From Fidelibacterota bacterium (GTDB lineage Bacteria; Fidelibacterota; Marinisomatia; SCGC-AAA003-L08; D37C17), in contig PBGO01000009.1 of NCBI GenBank assembly GCA_002719095.1, positions 3,372 to 38,159 of the forward strand: 34,788 nt of DNA. The letters run 5' to 3'. The translations under genes were made by a program, and so were the position numbers. Of this stretch, positions 19,386 through 27,541 are shown in pieces; position 1 is the stretch's first letter; the number at the start of each line of letters is the position of its first letter. The notes below the pieces were generated by a model. The model did not search any database, was not told the DNA's origin, and was given only the letters and a program-made list of their open reading frames with translations.

Positions 19386-19984
19386 TTTTCCATTTTTGAG
19401 TGAAAAGAATTATATCTATTAAAATATTCGTAAGTACTAAAAATCATTAATATTATTGATATTGAATAAAAAAACCACTTTATATATACGAATTTAATAA
19501 GCATAGGGTCGTAAATAAAAAATAAAAACATTGTAGCTGTAGAAGCTATGAACCATTTACCACTCTTAATAGAATCAAACGCATGATTATATTTTTTTAT
19601 AAAAAATATCGCATTTAATCCAATATAAAAGTCTCGAAATAGTAACAAAATAAAAAATATTAATATTGACAGACCCTCAAAACCAGGTTTTTGAGTTAAG
19701 TATATCATAATTATTAAAATGGCAATTTTATCAGCAACAGGATCTATTAATTTTCCAAAGTCAGTTACTTGATCAAGAATTCGAGCTAGAAAACCGTCGA
19801 TAAGATCAGAGATTATTATTAACATAACAATTATCAAAACCATATATAATTCATATCTAAAAGATTCTATATTGTGAAAGGTTAGTTTTGCTGGGATTTT
19901 CTCAAGATATGTAATTAGCGGAAAACACAGAAAGATTCGAATGAAAGAAATGAAGTTAGGTATGTTAAGAATATTAATTTTCAT
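19382..19984 (-). CDS. pgsA: CDP-alcohol phosphatidyltransferase (PgsA-like)
   Basis: 200 aa; signature SDLIDGFLARILDQVTDFGKLIDPVADK (DGx2ARx8Gx3Dx3D) and TM segments. Confidence 0.88.
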   Translation of the reverse strand: MKINILNIPNFISFIRIFLCFPLITYLEKIPAKLTFHNIESFRYELYMVLIIVMLIIISDLIDGFLARILDQVTDFGKLIDPVADKIAILIIMIYLTQKPGFEGLSILIFFILLLFRDFYIGLNAIFFIKKYNHAFDSIKSGKWFIASTATMFLFFIYDPMLIKFVYIKWFFYSISIILMIFSTYEYFNRYNSFHSKMEK

Positions 19985-20921
19985 TAAATACCGATTTAGT
20001 TACACTTATTAAAAGTTTTTTATTAGGGTAATCGTTAATTGAATCAAACGCCTTTCTTAAGTAATGATTAATTTTATCATTGCAATAATCTATGCTCTTT
20101 GAATCATTAAGAATATTTTGAATTTCTTTATATTTATTTTTTTTTGAAAGTTTGTTAATTTTCTTCAATATTTTAGATCTTTCATAGCTATTTAATTGAT
20201 ACATACAATGAATATATGGAAGTGTGAGAGTATTTCTTTTAACATCCAGGTTTGTGGGTTTTCCTAAAATTTTTGAATTGCTAATAACATCATTTAAATC
20301 ATCTTTTATTTGATAAGCTATTCCAAAGTTTTCTCCAAATTTTTTAAAATTTTTAAAGTCAGTTTTTTCTTTTGAGCTTGCCCTTGCGCTCAACTCGCAT
20401 GCAGCAGAAAATAATGAAGCCGTCTTATCTTTAATCATGCTAAAGTAGCTATTTTCCGACATAATTTTATTCTTTGATTCTTGAATTTGAAATATTTCGC
20501 CCTTACTAAGTCTATCAGAAGCATTGGATAGCACTTTGATTGATTCTAAATCATTAAGTTGTACTATTGTACTCAATGACTTAGAAAATATATAGTCTCC
20601 AATGAGAAGTGCTATTTTGTTCTTCCAGAGTCTTGCAGGTGTTGGCCAACCTCTTCTTGTATCTGACTCATCAACTATATCATCATGTATAAGCGTAGCA
20701 AGGTGTATCATTTCTACTAGTGAAGCAACTAAATAATTTTTTTCAGTAATATTTCCAATTGTTTTAGCTGTATTAATTACTAAACAAGGACGAATCATCT
20801 TACCCTTTGAATTAGAAATATATTTAATAACTTTGTCTATCAGCTTAACTTCTGATATTAATAGGCTTGTAAAGGTTTCTTTTAATTTTAGAAATTCCTT
20901 TTCTGATAAGTATTTTTTCAA
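19974..20921 (-). CDS. Polyprenyl (trans-isoprenyl) diphosphate synthase
   Basis: First Asp-rich motif HDDIVDESDTRRGWPTP, second QIKDDLND. Listed ORF starts at 20960 with TTG; a TTG at 20921..20919 overlapping the tatC TGA (TTGA) is a more economical start. Confidence 0.9.
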   Translation of the reverse strand: MKKYLSEKEFLKLKETFTSLLISEVKLIDKVIKYISNSKGKMIRPCLVINTAKTIGNITEKNYLVASLVEMIHLATLIHDDIVDESDTRRGWPTPARLWKNKIALLIGDYIFSKSLSTIVQLNDLESIKVLSNASDRLSKGEIFQIQESKNKIMSENSYFSMIKDKTASLFSAACELSARASSKEKTDFKNFKKFGENFGIAYQIKDDLNDVISNSKILGKPTNLDVKRNTLTLPYIHCMYQLNSYERSKILKKINKLSKKNKYKEIQNILNDSKSIDYCNDKINHYLRKAFDSINDYPNKKLLISVTKSVFNEN

Positions 20922-21649
20922 TTTGAGTTTCTTCCTGTAATTTTTAAAATTACAATACAAATTTCGAATAGCATAACAATTGGTATACCAAGTAACAATT
21001 GACTGATAAAGTCAGGTGGAGTTATTAGCGCTGATATTAAGAATGATAATAAGATTGCATACCTTCTATTATTTTCTAATAAACTACTACTTAATAAATT
21101 AATTTTACCAAGAAAATATGCTACAATAGGCATCTGAAATAAAGTTCCTACAGACAAACAAATAAGTAATATTTTATTAATTATGTTATTAAAATTAAAA
21201 ATCATCTCTTCCCCATTTGCAAATCCAACTAGAAAAGAAAAACTTAGAGGTATTAGTAATTTATATGTAAAAAAAATTCCTAAAGTAAATAAAAAAGTGC
21301 TTATAACTAGAATTAATGTGAAAAAACTTATCTTAGTGTTACTTACTGCAGGCTTTAAAAAAAATAAAAGAAAATACATTATAAAAGGAAAAGAGAATAA
21401 AAGTCCAGAAAAAATTGATACAGATATGTATAAAAAAAATGGTGACATTGGGTCATTATAGACAATTCTTAAATTCGGGTCTTCGTTCACAAATGAAGCA
21501 ACAGGATTAATTATGAAATCCTTTATACTTTCAGAGTATAGTGAGCAAATAATACTAAAAATAACAACAACAGAAACAGATTTTATTACAAACATTCTCA
21601 ACTCATCAATGTGTTCCCAGAATGTCATTTGATTATGATTTTTAACCAT
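20918..21649 (-). CDS. tatC: Sec-independent translocase subunit TatC
   Basis: 243 aa, six hydrophobic segments; N-terminal MTFWEHIDELRMFVIKS; ALITPPDFISQLLLGIPIVMLFEICI is the TatC C-terminal motif. Confidence 0.95.
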   Translation of the reverse strand: MVKNHNQMTFWEHIDELRMFVIKSVSVVVIFSIICSLYSESIKDFIINPVASFVNEDPNLRIVYNDPMSPFFLYISVSIFSGLLFSFPFIMYFLLFFLKPAVSNTKISFFTLILVISTFLFTLGIFFTYKLLIPLSFSFLVGFANGEEMIFNFNNIINKILLICLSVGTLFQMPIVAYFLGKINLLSSSLLENNRRYAILLSFLISALITPPDFISQLLLGIPIVMLFEICIVILKITGRNSN

Positions 21650-22572
21650 TACTTAGGTAGTTTTTTGAAAATCTTAAAAGGTGAAATTCTCTTAATATTC
21701 TCTTTTTTTGCCTCTTTATTGATAAATGACATTCTTTTTTCATTTAAAAATTCATTCGATAGATTATTTTTTATTGAGTTAAACGCAAGTTTTTTATATC
21801 TTTCAATGTCTCTTTTAATTTCAGCGTTGGTTGATTTTAGGAAAAGGTAATGATTTTTTATTTCCAAAGCCAATTCATCTATACCCTTATTTTTTAGTGC
21901 TACCAAATTTAAAACTGGCGGTTTTCTTAATTTTTGACTAATATCAAAAAGTTGATTTAAAAAAATATTTATTTTTTTTGAGCCAGGTCTATCAGATTTA
22001 TTTATTGATATTATATCTGCGCACTCCAAGAGACCTGACTTCATCATTTGAATATCATCGCCAGATTCTGGTGTAAGACATAAAACGATAGTATCGCAAA
22101 AGTTTATAACGTCTAATTCTACCTGACCAACGCCTACTGTTTCAATAATTAAGCGATCAAACCCTGCAGCTTCCAAAAGAATAATAATTTCATCAATGGT
22201 TTCTGATAGGCCTCCTGCACTTCCACGACTTCCAAGACTTCTTATATATACATTATCTAAATCATGTATATCTTTCATACGTATACGATCTCCAAGAATT
22301 GCGCCCCCATTAAATGGGCTAGTAGGATCTACAGATATGATCGCAATACGTTGGTCTTCTTTAAGTAAGTCTTTACAAAGCGAATTGGTAATAGTGCTTT
22401 TACCTGCTCCTGGTGGCCCTGTTATACCAATCTTCTGAATATTTTTTCTAAGATGATAAATATTTGATAATAATTCACTATATCCATCAAGTTTGTTTTC
22501 AACAATAGTAATAGCTCGGGATAAATTACAATTTTCTTTGAGGGAATTACTTGATATATTGAAGCTTGACAA
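21649..22572 (-). CDS. meaB: Methylmalonyl-CoA mutase-associated GTPase MeaB (ArgK family)
   Basis: 307 aa; IGITGPPGAGKSTITNSL, SVDPTSPFNGGAILGDRIRM, VGVGQVELDV, INKSDRPG. Confidence 0.95.
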   Translation of the reverse strand: MSSFNISSNSLKENCNLSRAITIVENKLDGYSELLSNIYHLRKNIQKIGITGPPGAGKSTITNSLCKDLLKEDQRIAIISVDPTSPFNGGAILGDRIRMKDIHDLDNVYIRSLGSRGSAGGLSETIDEIIILLEAAGFDRLIIETVGVGQVELDVINFCDTIVLCLTPESGDDIQMMKSGLLECADIISINKSDRPGSKKINIFLNQLFDISQKLRKPPVLNLVALKNKGIDELALEIKNHYLFLKSTNAEIKRDIERYKKLAFNSIKNNLSNEFLNEKRMSFINKEAKKENIKRISPFKIFKKLPK

Positions 22573-22578
22573 TTACTA

Positions 22579-23253
22579 TTAACCAAAAATGCGTTTGAAA
22601 AATTTATAATCAGATATTTTCAAAGTATGGCCAACTTTTGAAATAAGAAGTCTGTCTTCAAATAGTTTGAGAACTCTTGAAACAGTTTCTCTTGAGGTCC
22701 CCGCCATATTTGCAATATCTTGCTGATACGGAAGACTTTCTATAGTAACTTCACCATTCTTAATTATACCCATATCTTCAGCAAGATTTAATATAGAGAC
22801 TCCAATTCGATGTTCAGCATCAGACAATGAAAGAGCTTCTATTTGCTGATCGGATTTACGTAATCTAACAGCTAATTCTTCAAGAAGATTCATACATATT
22901 TGAAAGTTATTTTTTAATAATTCAAGAAAATCTTCTTTATTTATTGTTATGAGCTCACATTTCTCTTGCGCAAGAGCGTTTGCGGATCTTGAATTTCCAT
23001 CAAGTATAGCCATTTCACCAAAAAAATCTCCAGATCCCAATAATGCTAGTATTACTTCTTTGCCTTCATCGTTTACCCTAGTAATCTTAACAGTTCCTTT
23101 TTTAACAATAAATAGTCTGTCGCCATATTCTTCTTCAAGAATAATCATACTACTTTTTGGAAAGGTTTTTGTCTTACATAATGAAGAAACTTGTTCGAGA
23201 AAGTCATCTTTCACACTGTAAAATAAATTTATTGATTGTAGAAATTCTTTCAA
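22579..23253 (-). CDS. Crp/Fnr family transcriptional regulator
   Basis: 224 aa; cNMP-binding fold (GSGDFFGEMAILDGNSRSANALA) and HTH (YQQDIANMAGTSRETVSRVLKLFED). Confidence 0.93.
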   Translation of the reverse strand: MKEFLQSINLFYSVKDDFLEQVSSLCKTKTFPKSSMIILEEEYGDRLFIVKKGTVKITRVNDEGKEVILALLGSGDFFGEMAILDGNSRSANALAQEKCELITINKEDFLELLKNNFQICMNLLEELAVRLRKSDQQIEALSLSDAEHRIGVSILNLAEDMGIIKNGEVTIESLPYQQDIANMAGTSRETVSRVLKLFEDRLLISKVGHTLKISDYKFFKRIFG

Positions 23254-23378
23254 TTTTTAATACCTCGTAAATTATTCAGATTAAATTAATCTTATTATTG
23301 AGAATAAACAAATTAAAATAGTTAATTAAAATAATATTTGATATCTATAAATATAATACATAATTTATTCTTCAATTT

Positions 23379-23385
23379 AAAGGAG
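23379..23385 (+). promoter_or_regulatory. Shine-Dalgarno sequence for rpsT
   Basis: AAAGGAG five bases upstream of ATG at 23391. Confidence 0.75.
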
Positions 23386-23390
23386 ATTGT

Positions 23391-23639
23391 ATGTCAGCAA
23401 AAGGTTCAGAATTAAAAAGAGTTCGCCAATCTATAAAAAACAGAGATAGAAACAAGCACTACAAAACACTTCTTTCCACTGTTTCTAAAAAAGTTAAAAA
23501 TGCTACGAAAGAAAATGCCGAAGAGATGTACAGTTCAGCTGCAAAGGTAATTGATAAAATAGCTTCTAAAGGCATAATACATAAAAATAAAGCCTCCAAT
23601 AGAAAATCACGTCTAAAAAAATTTATTAATCAACTTTAG
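23391..23639 (+). CDS. rpsT: 30S ribosomal protein S20
   Basis: 82 aa, Lys/Arg rich; KRVRQSIKNRDRNKHYKTLLSTVSKKVKNA...AAKVIDKIASKGIIHKNKASNRKSRLKKFI. Confidence 0.96.
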   Translation: MSAKGSELKRVRQSIKNRDRNKHYKTLLSTVSKKVKNATKENAEEMYSSAAKVIDKIASKGIIHKNKASNRKSRLKKFINQL

Positions 23640-23676
23640 AAAATCTACAGCCAACTCAACTTTTCGACTATTTTCT

Positions 23677-25131
23677 TCATATTGGTTTTCTGTAGTTTGG
23701 TGATTCTTTTGTAATGCTCACGTCATGTGGGTGACTCTCAATCATTCCCGCGTTTGTTATTTTTGTGAATTCAGCATTTTCTTGAAAATCTTTGATATTT
23801 TTCGTTCCGCAATAACCCATTGAGGATTTTAAACCTCCAGCTAATTGATAAATAATATCCTTAACTGGACCTTTTTGAGGAACCATTCCCTCTATGCCTT
23901 CTGGTACAAATTTATTATTCTTTTTTTGAAAATATCTATCGTTACTTCCATCTTTCATTGCTGATACGGAACCCATTCCTCTATATTTTTTAAAAGTTCT
24001 TCCTTCCCACAAAACAATTTCGCCCGGACTTTCATCAGAGCCTGCAAAAATACCACCTAACATAACACAATGTGATCCTGCTGCTATTGATTTTGCAATA
24101 TCTCCAGAGTATCTCATGCCACCATCTGATATTATTGGAACTTTATATTCTTTAGATATTTCCTTACAATCCATAACTGCTGAAAGTTGGGGAACACCAA
24201 CACCTGCTATTATTCTTGTTGTACATATTGAACCAGCTCCAATTCCTATCTTTACGGCATCAGCACCAGCTTCACAAAGAGCTTTAAATCCTTTTATTGT
24301 AGCAACATTACCAACAACTATCTGAAGATTTGGAAATCTTTTTTTTATTGATTTTAACTTTGAGATTACAGATTTTGAATGCGCATGTGCAGTATCTATG
24401 AAAATAATATCGGTATTTACTTCCATTAATGCATTTACCCTTTTTATTGTATTGTCTGAAATACCCACCGCTGCTCCTGCAAGTAATCTACCATAATTAT
24501 CAATTGAAGCATTTGGATGATGTTCTTTCTTTAAAATATCTTTTACAGTTATTAATCCTTTCAATTTATTATTGTTTACAACTAGAAGCTTCTCAATCTT
24601 ATTTTTTTGGAGCTTTGCTTTTGCTTGTTGCAAACTCGTACCTAGTGGAGCAGTTACAAGGTTTTTACTAGTCATTCTTTCTGAAACCTTTAAATCTAGG
24701 TTTGTTTCAAACCTTATATCTCTGTTAGTTAGAATCCCAACGAGTTCTCCTCTAAAAACAACAGGAACGCCAGATATCCTATATTGATTCATGATTTCTA
24801 ATGCATCCTTAATTGTTTTGTTAGGGGAAATAGTTATAGGATTAAGAATGATACCGCTTTCAGATCTCTTTACTTTCTCAACTTCTAGCGCTTGATTTTT
24901 AATTGAAAGATTTTTATGTATTACTCCCAAGCCTCCTAACCGTGCAATTGATATTGCCATACTACTTTCTGTGACTGTATCCATAGCAGAGCTTATGAAG
25001 GGTATATTTAAGTTAATTTTTCTAGTTAATTTTGTTTTAATATTAACATCAGATGGAAGGATGTCTGAATATCTTGGTTTAAGTAAAACGTCGTCAAATG
25101 TAAGAGATTCATGTAGTGTATTTTTTTTCAT
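23677..25131 (-). CDS. guaB: Inosine-5'-monophosphate dehydrogenase
   Basis: 484 aa; LTFDDVLLKPRYSDILPSDV, two CBS domains, catalytic-loop GIGAGSICTTRIIAGVGVPQ, SDGGMRYSGDIAKSIAAG, EGIEGMVPQKGPV. Confidence 0.98.
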   Translation of the reverse strand: MKKNTLHESLTFDDVLLKPRYSDILPSDVNIKTKLTRKINLNIPFISSAMDTVTESSMAISIARLGGLGVIHKNLSIKNQALEVEKVKRSESGIILNPITISPNKTIKDALEIMNQYRISGVPVVFRGELVGILTNRDIRFETNLDLKVSERMTSKNLVTAPLGTSLQQAKAKLQKNKIEKLLVVNNNKLKGLITVKDILKKEHHPNASIDNYGRLLAGAAVGISDNTIKRVNALMEVNTDIIFIDTAHAHSKSVISKLKSIKKRFPNLQIVVGNVATIKGFKALCEAGADAVKIGIGAGSICTTRIIAGVGVPQLSAVMDCKEISKEYKVPIISDGGMRYSGDIAKSIAAGSHCVMLGGIFAGSDESPGEIVLWEGRTFKKYRGMGSVSAMKDGSNDRYFQKKNNKFVPEGIEGMVPQKGPVKDIIYQLAGGLKSSMGYCGTKNIKDFQENAEFTKITNAGMIESHPHDVSITKESPNYRKPI

Positions 25132-25196
25132 GTAAAATAACCTTAATTTTACGTTCTATCTTACATCACTTTTTTTAAAAAAAATAAACTTTTTTC

Positions 25197-26723
25197 TTAA
25201 AGGTAAATATTCCCTATTTCTTTTTCCACTGAAGAAATAATATCATTATTTATTACTAGTGATTTAATTTTATTGTGATCGTTGTAGAGCGGACGATCCT
25301 CATCTAAAAAATCAATTTGGGTTCTGACAACTTCTTTTGCAATGTTTACCCCTAACCCAAACTTATGGTTTCTGAAGTCAAGTGCTTGCGCTGCAGCCAT
25401 CAATTCAATTCCTATAATTCCATAAGAATTATCTAATATCTGAAAATTTTTAATGGCTGTATTCATTCCCATTGATACAAAATCTTCTTGATCAGCAGCA
25501 GCAGGAATAGATTGGATTGATGCAGGACTAGATAATATTCTTTGCTCTACAATTAGGGTATCAGCCGTATATTGACTTAACATCAAGCCAGAAAACATCC
25601 CTGCTCCTTTTGTTAAAAAGGGAGGCAAATTAGAGCTTAAGGCAGGATTATTCAGTCTATTTAATCTCCTTTCTGATAAAACACAAATCATTGTAAGAGC
25701 AGCCCCCATCATATCCATTGGCAATGATACAGGAGTTCCTTGAAAATTAGCTCCTGAAAGCTGAACATCATCTTCTGGAATGAAGATTGGATTATCTCCA
25801 ACTCCATTAAGCTCGATTTCTATCTGTTTTATTCCATAAATCAGTGCATCATGTACGGCGCCAATGACTTGTGGTGTTGACCTTAAAGAGTATGCATCTT
25901 GAACTTTTGTTGTTATTTTATCATTTATTAAATCACCACCTTTCAAAATCTTTCTGATAGCATGTGCTGTTTTTACAGAACCAGAGAAGCCCCTAAGAAC
26001 GTGTATCCTCTTATCGTATGGTTTTAAATTAGCTAAAAGGGCATCTAGGCTCATAGATGCTGCAATTTCTGCATGTTTTATTACGTTTTGTAAGTCATAA
26101 CAAAATAAGCCGCTCATTGCCGTAAGAAGGTTTGAACCGTTAATAACAGCAAGGCCATCTCTCGCTTTTAATCCTGGGATTTTTATATTGGCCCTATCAA
26201 GAGCTTCTTTGCCATCAAGTAGCTGTCCTTTGTAATAGGCTTTTCCCTCACCAAGAAGAACTAAAGCAATTTGAGCCATTGGTGCAAGATCTCCACAGGC
26301 TCCTACAGAACCTTTCTGGCAAACAAACGGAGTAACTTGTTTGTTAAGCATTTCTATTAAAGTTTCAGTAATCTCAAGCCGACAACCAGAATTTCCTTTT
26401 GCATGAACATTCACTCTACCAAGCATAGCACCTCTAACATAGTCCAGTGGAGCTGCCTCACCGATTCCAGCAGAATGGTTATAGATTAAATATTTTTGGA
26501 AGTCCTCAAGTTGATTGTCATTCAATACTTTCTCTGAAAATTCGCCTATCCCAGTATTAATCCCGTAAACAATTTCTTTATTTTTTATTTTTTTTTCAAC
26601 CATCTCTCTACAATTCTTGATCCTGACAATAGAATCGTGAGATAGTTTGATTTTACAATTTAGTCTTGAAACATTATTTAGAACTTCAAGATTAAGATTG
26701 CAACCATTAATTTCGTAAATCAT
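25197..26723 (-). CDS. Aromatic amino acid/histidine ammonia-lyase family (MIO-type) enzyme, HutH-like, with non-canonical Ala-Cys-Gly
   Basis: 508 aa; IVYGINTGIGEFS, AKGNSGCRLE, KGSVGACGDLAPMAQIALVLLGEG, KVQDAYSLRSTPQVIGAVHDAL, ELNGVGDNPIF, LSERRLNRL, ADQEDFVSMGMNTA. Family clear; substrate not determined. Confidence 0.92.
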   Translation of the reverse strand: MIYEINGCNLNLEVLNNVSRLNCKIKLSHDSIVRIKNCREMVEKKIKNKEIVYGINTGIGEFSEKVLNDNQLEDFQKYLIYNHSAGIGEAAPLDYVRGAMLGRVNVHAKGNSGCRLEITETLIEMLNKQVTPFVCQKGSVGACGDLAPMAQIALVLLGEGKAYYKGQLLDGKEALDRANIKIPGLKARDGLAVINGSNLLTAMSGLFCYDLQNVIKHAEIAASMSLDALLANLKPYDKRIHVLRGFSGSVKTAHAIRKILKGGDLINDKITTKVQDAYSLRSTPQVIGAVHDALIYGIKQIEIELNGVGDNPIFIPEDDVQLSGANFQGTPVSLPMDMMGAALTMICVLSERRLNRLNNPALSSNLPPFLTKGAGMFSGLMLSQYTADTLIVEQRILSSPASIQSIPAAADQEDFVSMGMNTAIKNFQILDNSYGIIGIELMAAAQALDFRNHKFGLGVNIAKEVVRTQIDFLDEDRPLYNDHNKIKSLVINNDIISSVEKEIGNIYL

Positions 26724-26779
26724 CTTAGCTCCAGTTAGGGTTAAAGTAATGTATCATATTGATTATAGTGTACACACAT

Positions 26780-27541
26780 TTATTTTGTAATATTATAAAT
26801 TCTATAAAGAGAAGGATAATCTGAATTGCCAAGTAATAAGAGATAAAATATTTTGGTAACCCATATTGCTAATAATCCAAATAACAGTAAGAATGGTGAC
26901 ATAACAGATGTTGAAAAGAAAAAAAGTACTGAAAAAAGTATCCTATACATAAAATATATAGAATTATTCCGTTGGTAAAAAAATCCTAAAAAATAAATTG
27001 GAAAGGTTACAGAAATTGAGGTAATGAAAAGTGAATCAACCTTTTCTGCAAATAGTAAATATATAGATAAAGAAAGAAAAATAAGAAATAATGATATATA
27101 CTTAATTCTGCTTGTATATGTTTTTGATTCTTCAGTTTTTGTTGTGAGATACAAAAAAACAATGTTTAAAAGATATATTGAAAAATAGATACTAGATGAC
27201 AATATGTTTAGGATCATGAAGAATGTACAAAAAAATATAAGCTTGTTAATAATTTTATCATGAGTGAATAATTTTATATTTTGAATATAAAGCAGATAAT
27301 TATTAAAAAGGAAATTAAATGTAAAAAAAACTATTGCCGCAGTAAAGATAAACAAAAATGTTATTATCAGATCAGAAAAAGCAGATGGAAATATTGCATA
27401 TTGATTGTTCCAATATCTGATGGGCAATGCTACTAAGCAAAAAAAGAAAACATAAGTAAATTTAAAGTTTTGCAATAGCATAAAAAATCTTTGTAATCTA
27501 GGATTTGAAAGAATATGTTTGGTATATAAACTTTTATTCAT
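26780..27541 (-). CDS. Polytopic membrane protein of unknown function (possible degenerate UbiA-like fold)
   Basis: 253 aa, about 8 hydrophobic segments; overlaps the purF stop. No conserved motif clearly recognised. Confidence 0.65.
   Translation of the reverse strand: MNKSLYTKHILSNPRLQRFFMLLQNFKFTYVFFFCLVALPIRYWNNQYAIFPSAFSDLIITFLFIFTAAIVFFTFNFLFNNYLLYIQNIKLFTHDKIINKLIFFCTFFMILNILSSSIYFSIYLLNIVFLYLTTKTEESKTYTSRIKYISLFLIFLSLSIYLLFAEKVDSLFITSISVTFPIYFLGFFYQRNNSIYFMYRILFSVLFFFSTSVMSPFLLLFGLLAIWVTKIFYLLLLGNSDYPSLYRIYNITK

Noticed and set aside
21183-21461. Plus-strand Lys-rich ORF of 92 aa
   Set aside because: Antisense to TatC transmembrane codons; the Lys richness follows from poly-A opposite Phe/Leu codons.
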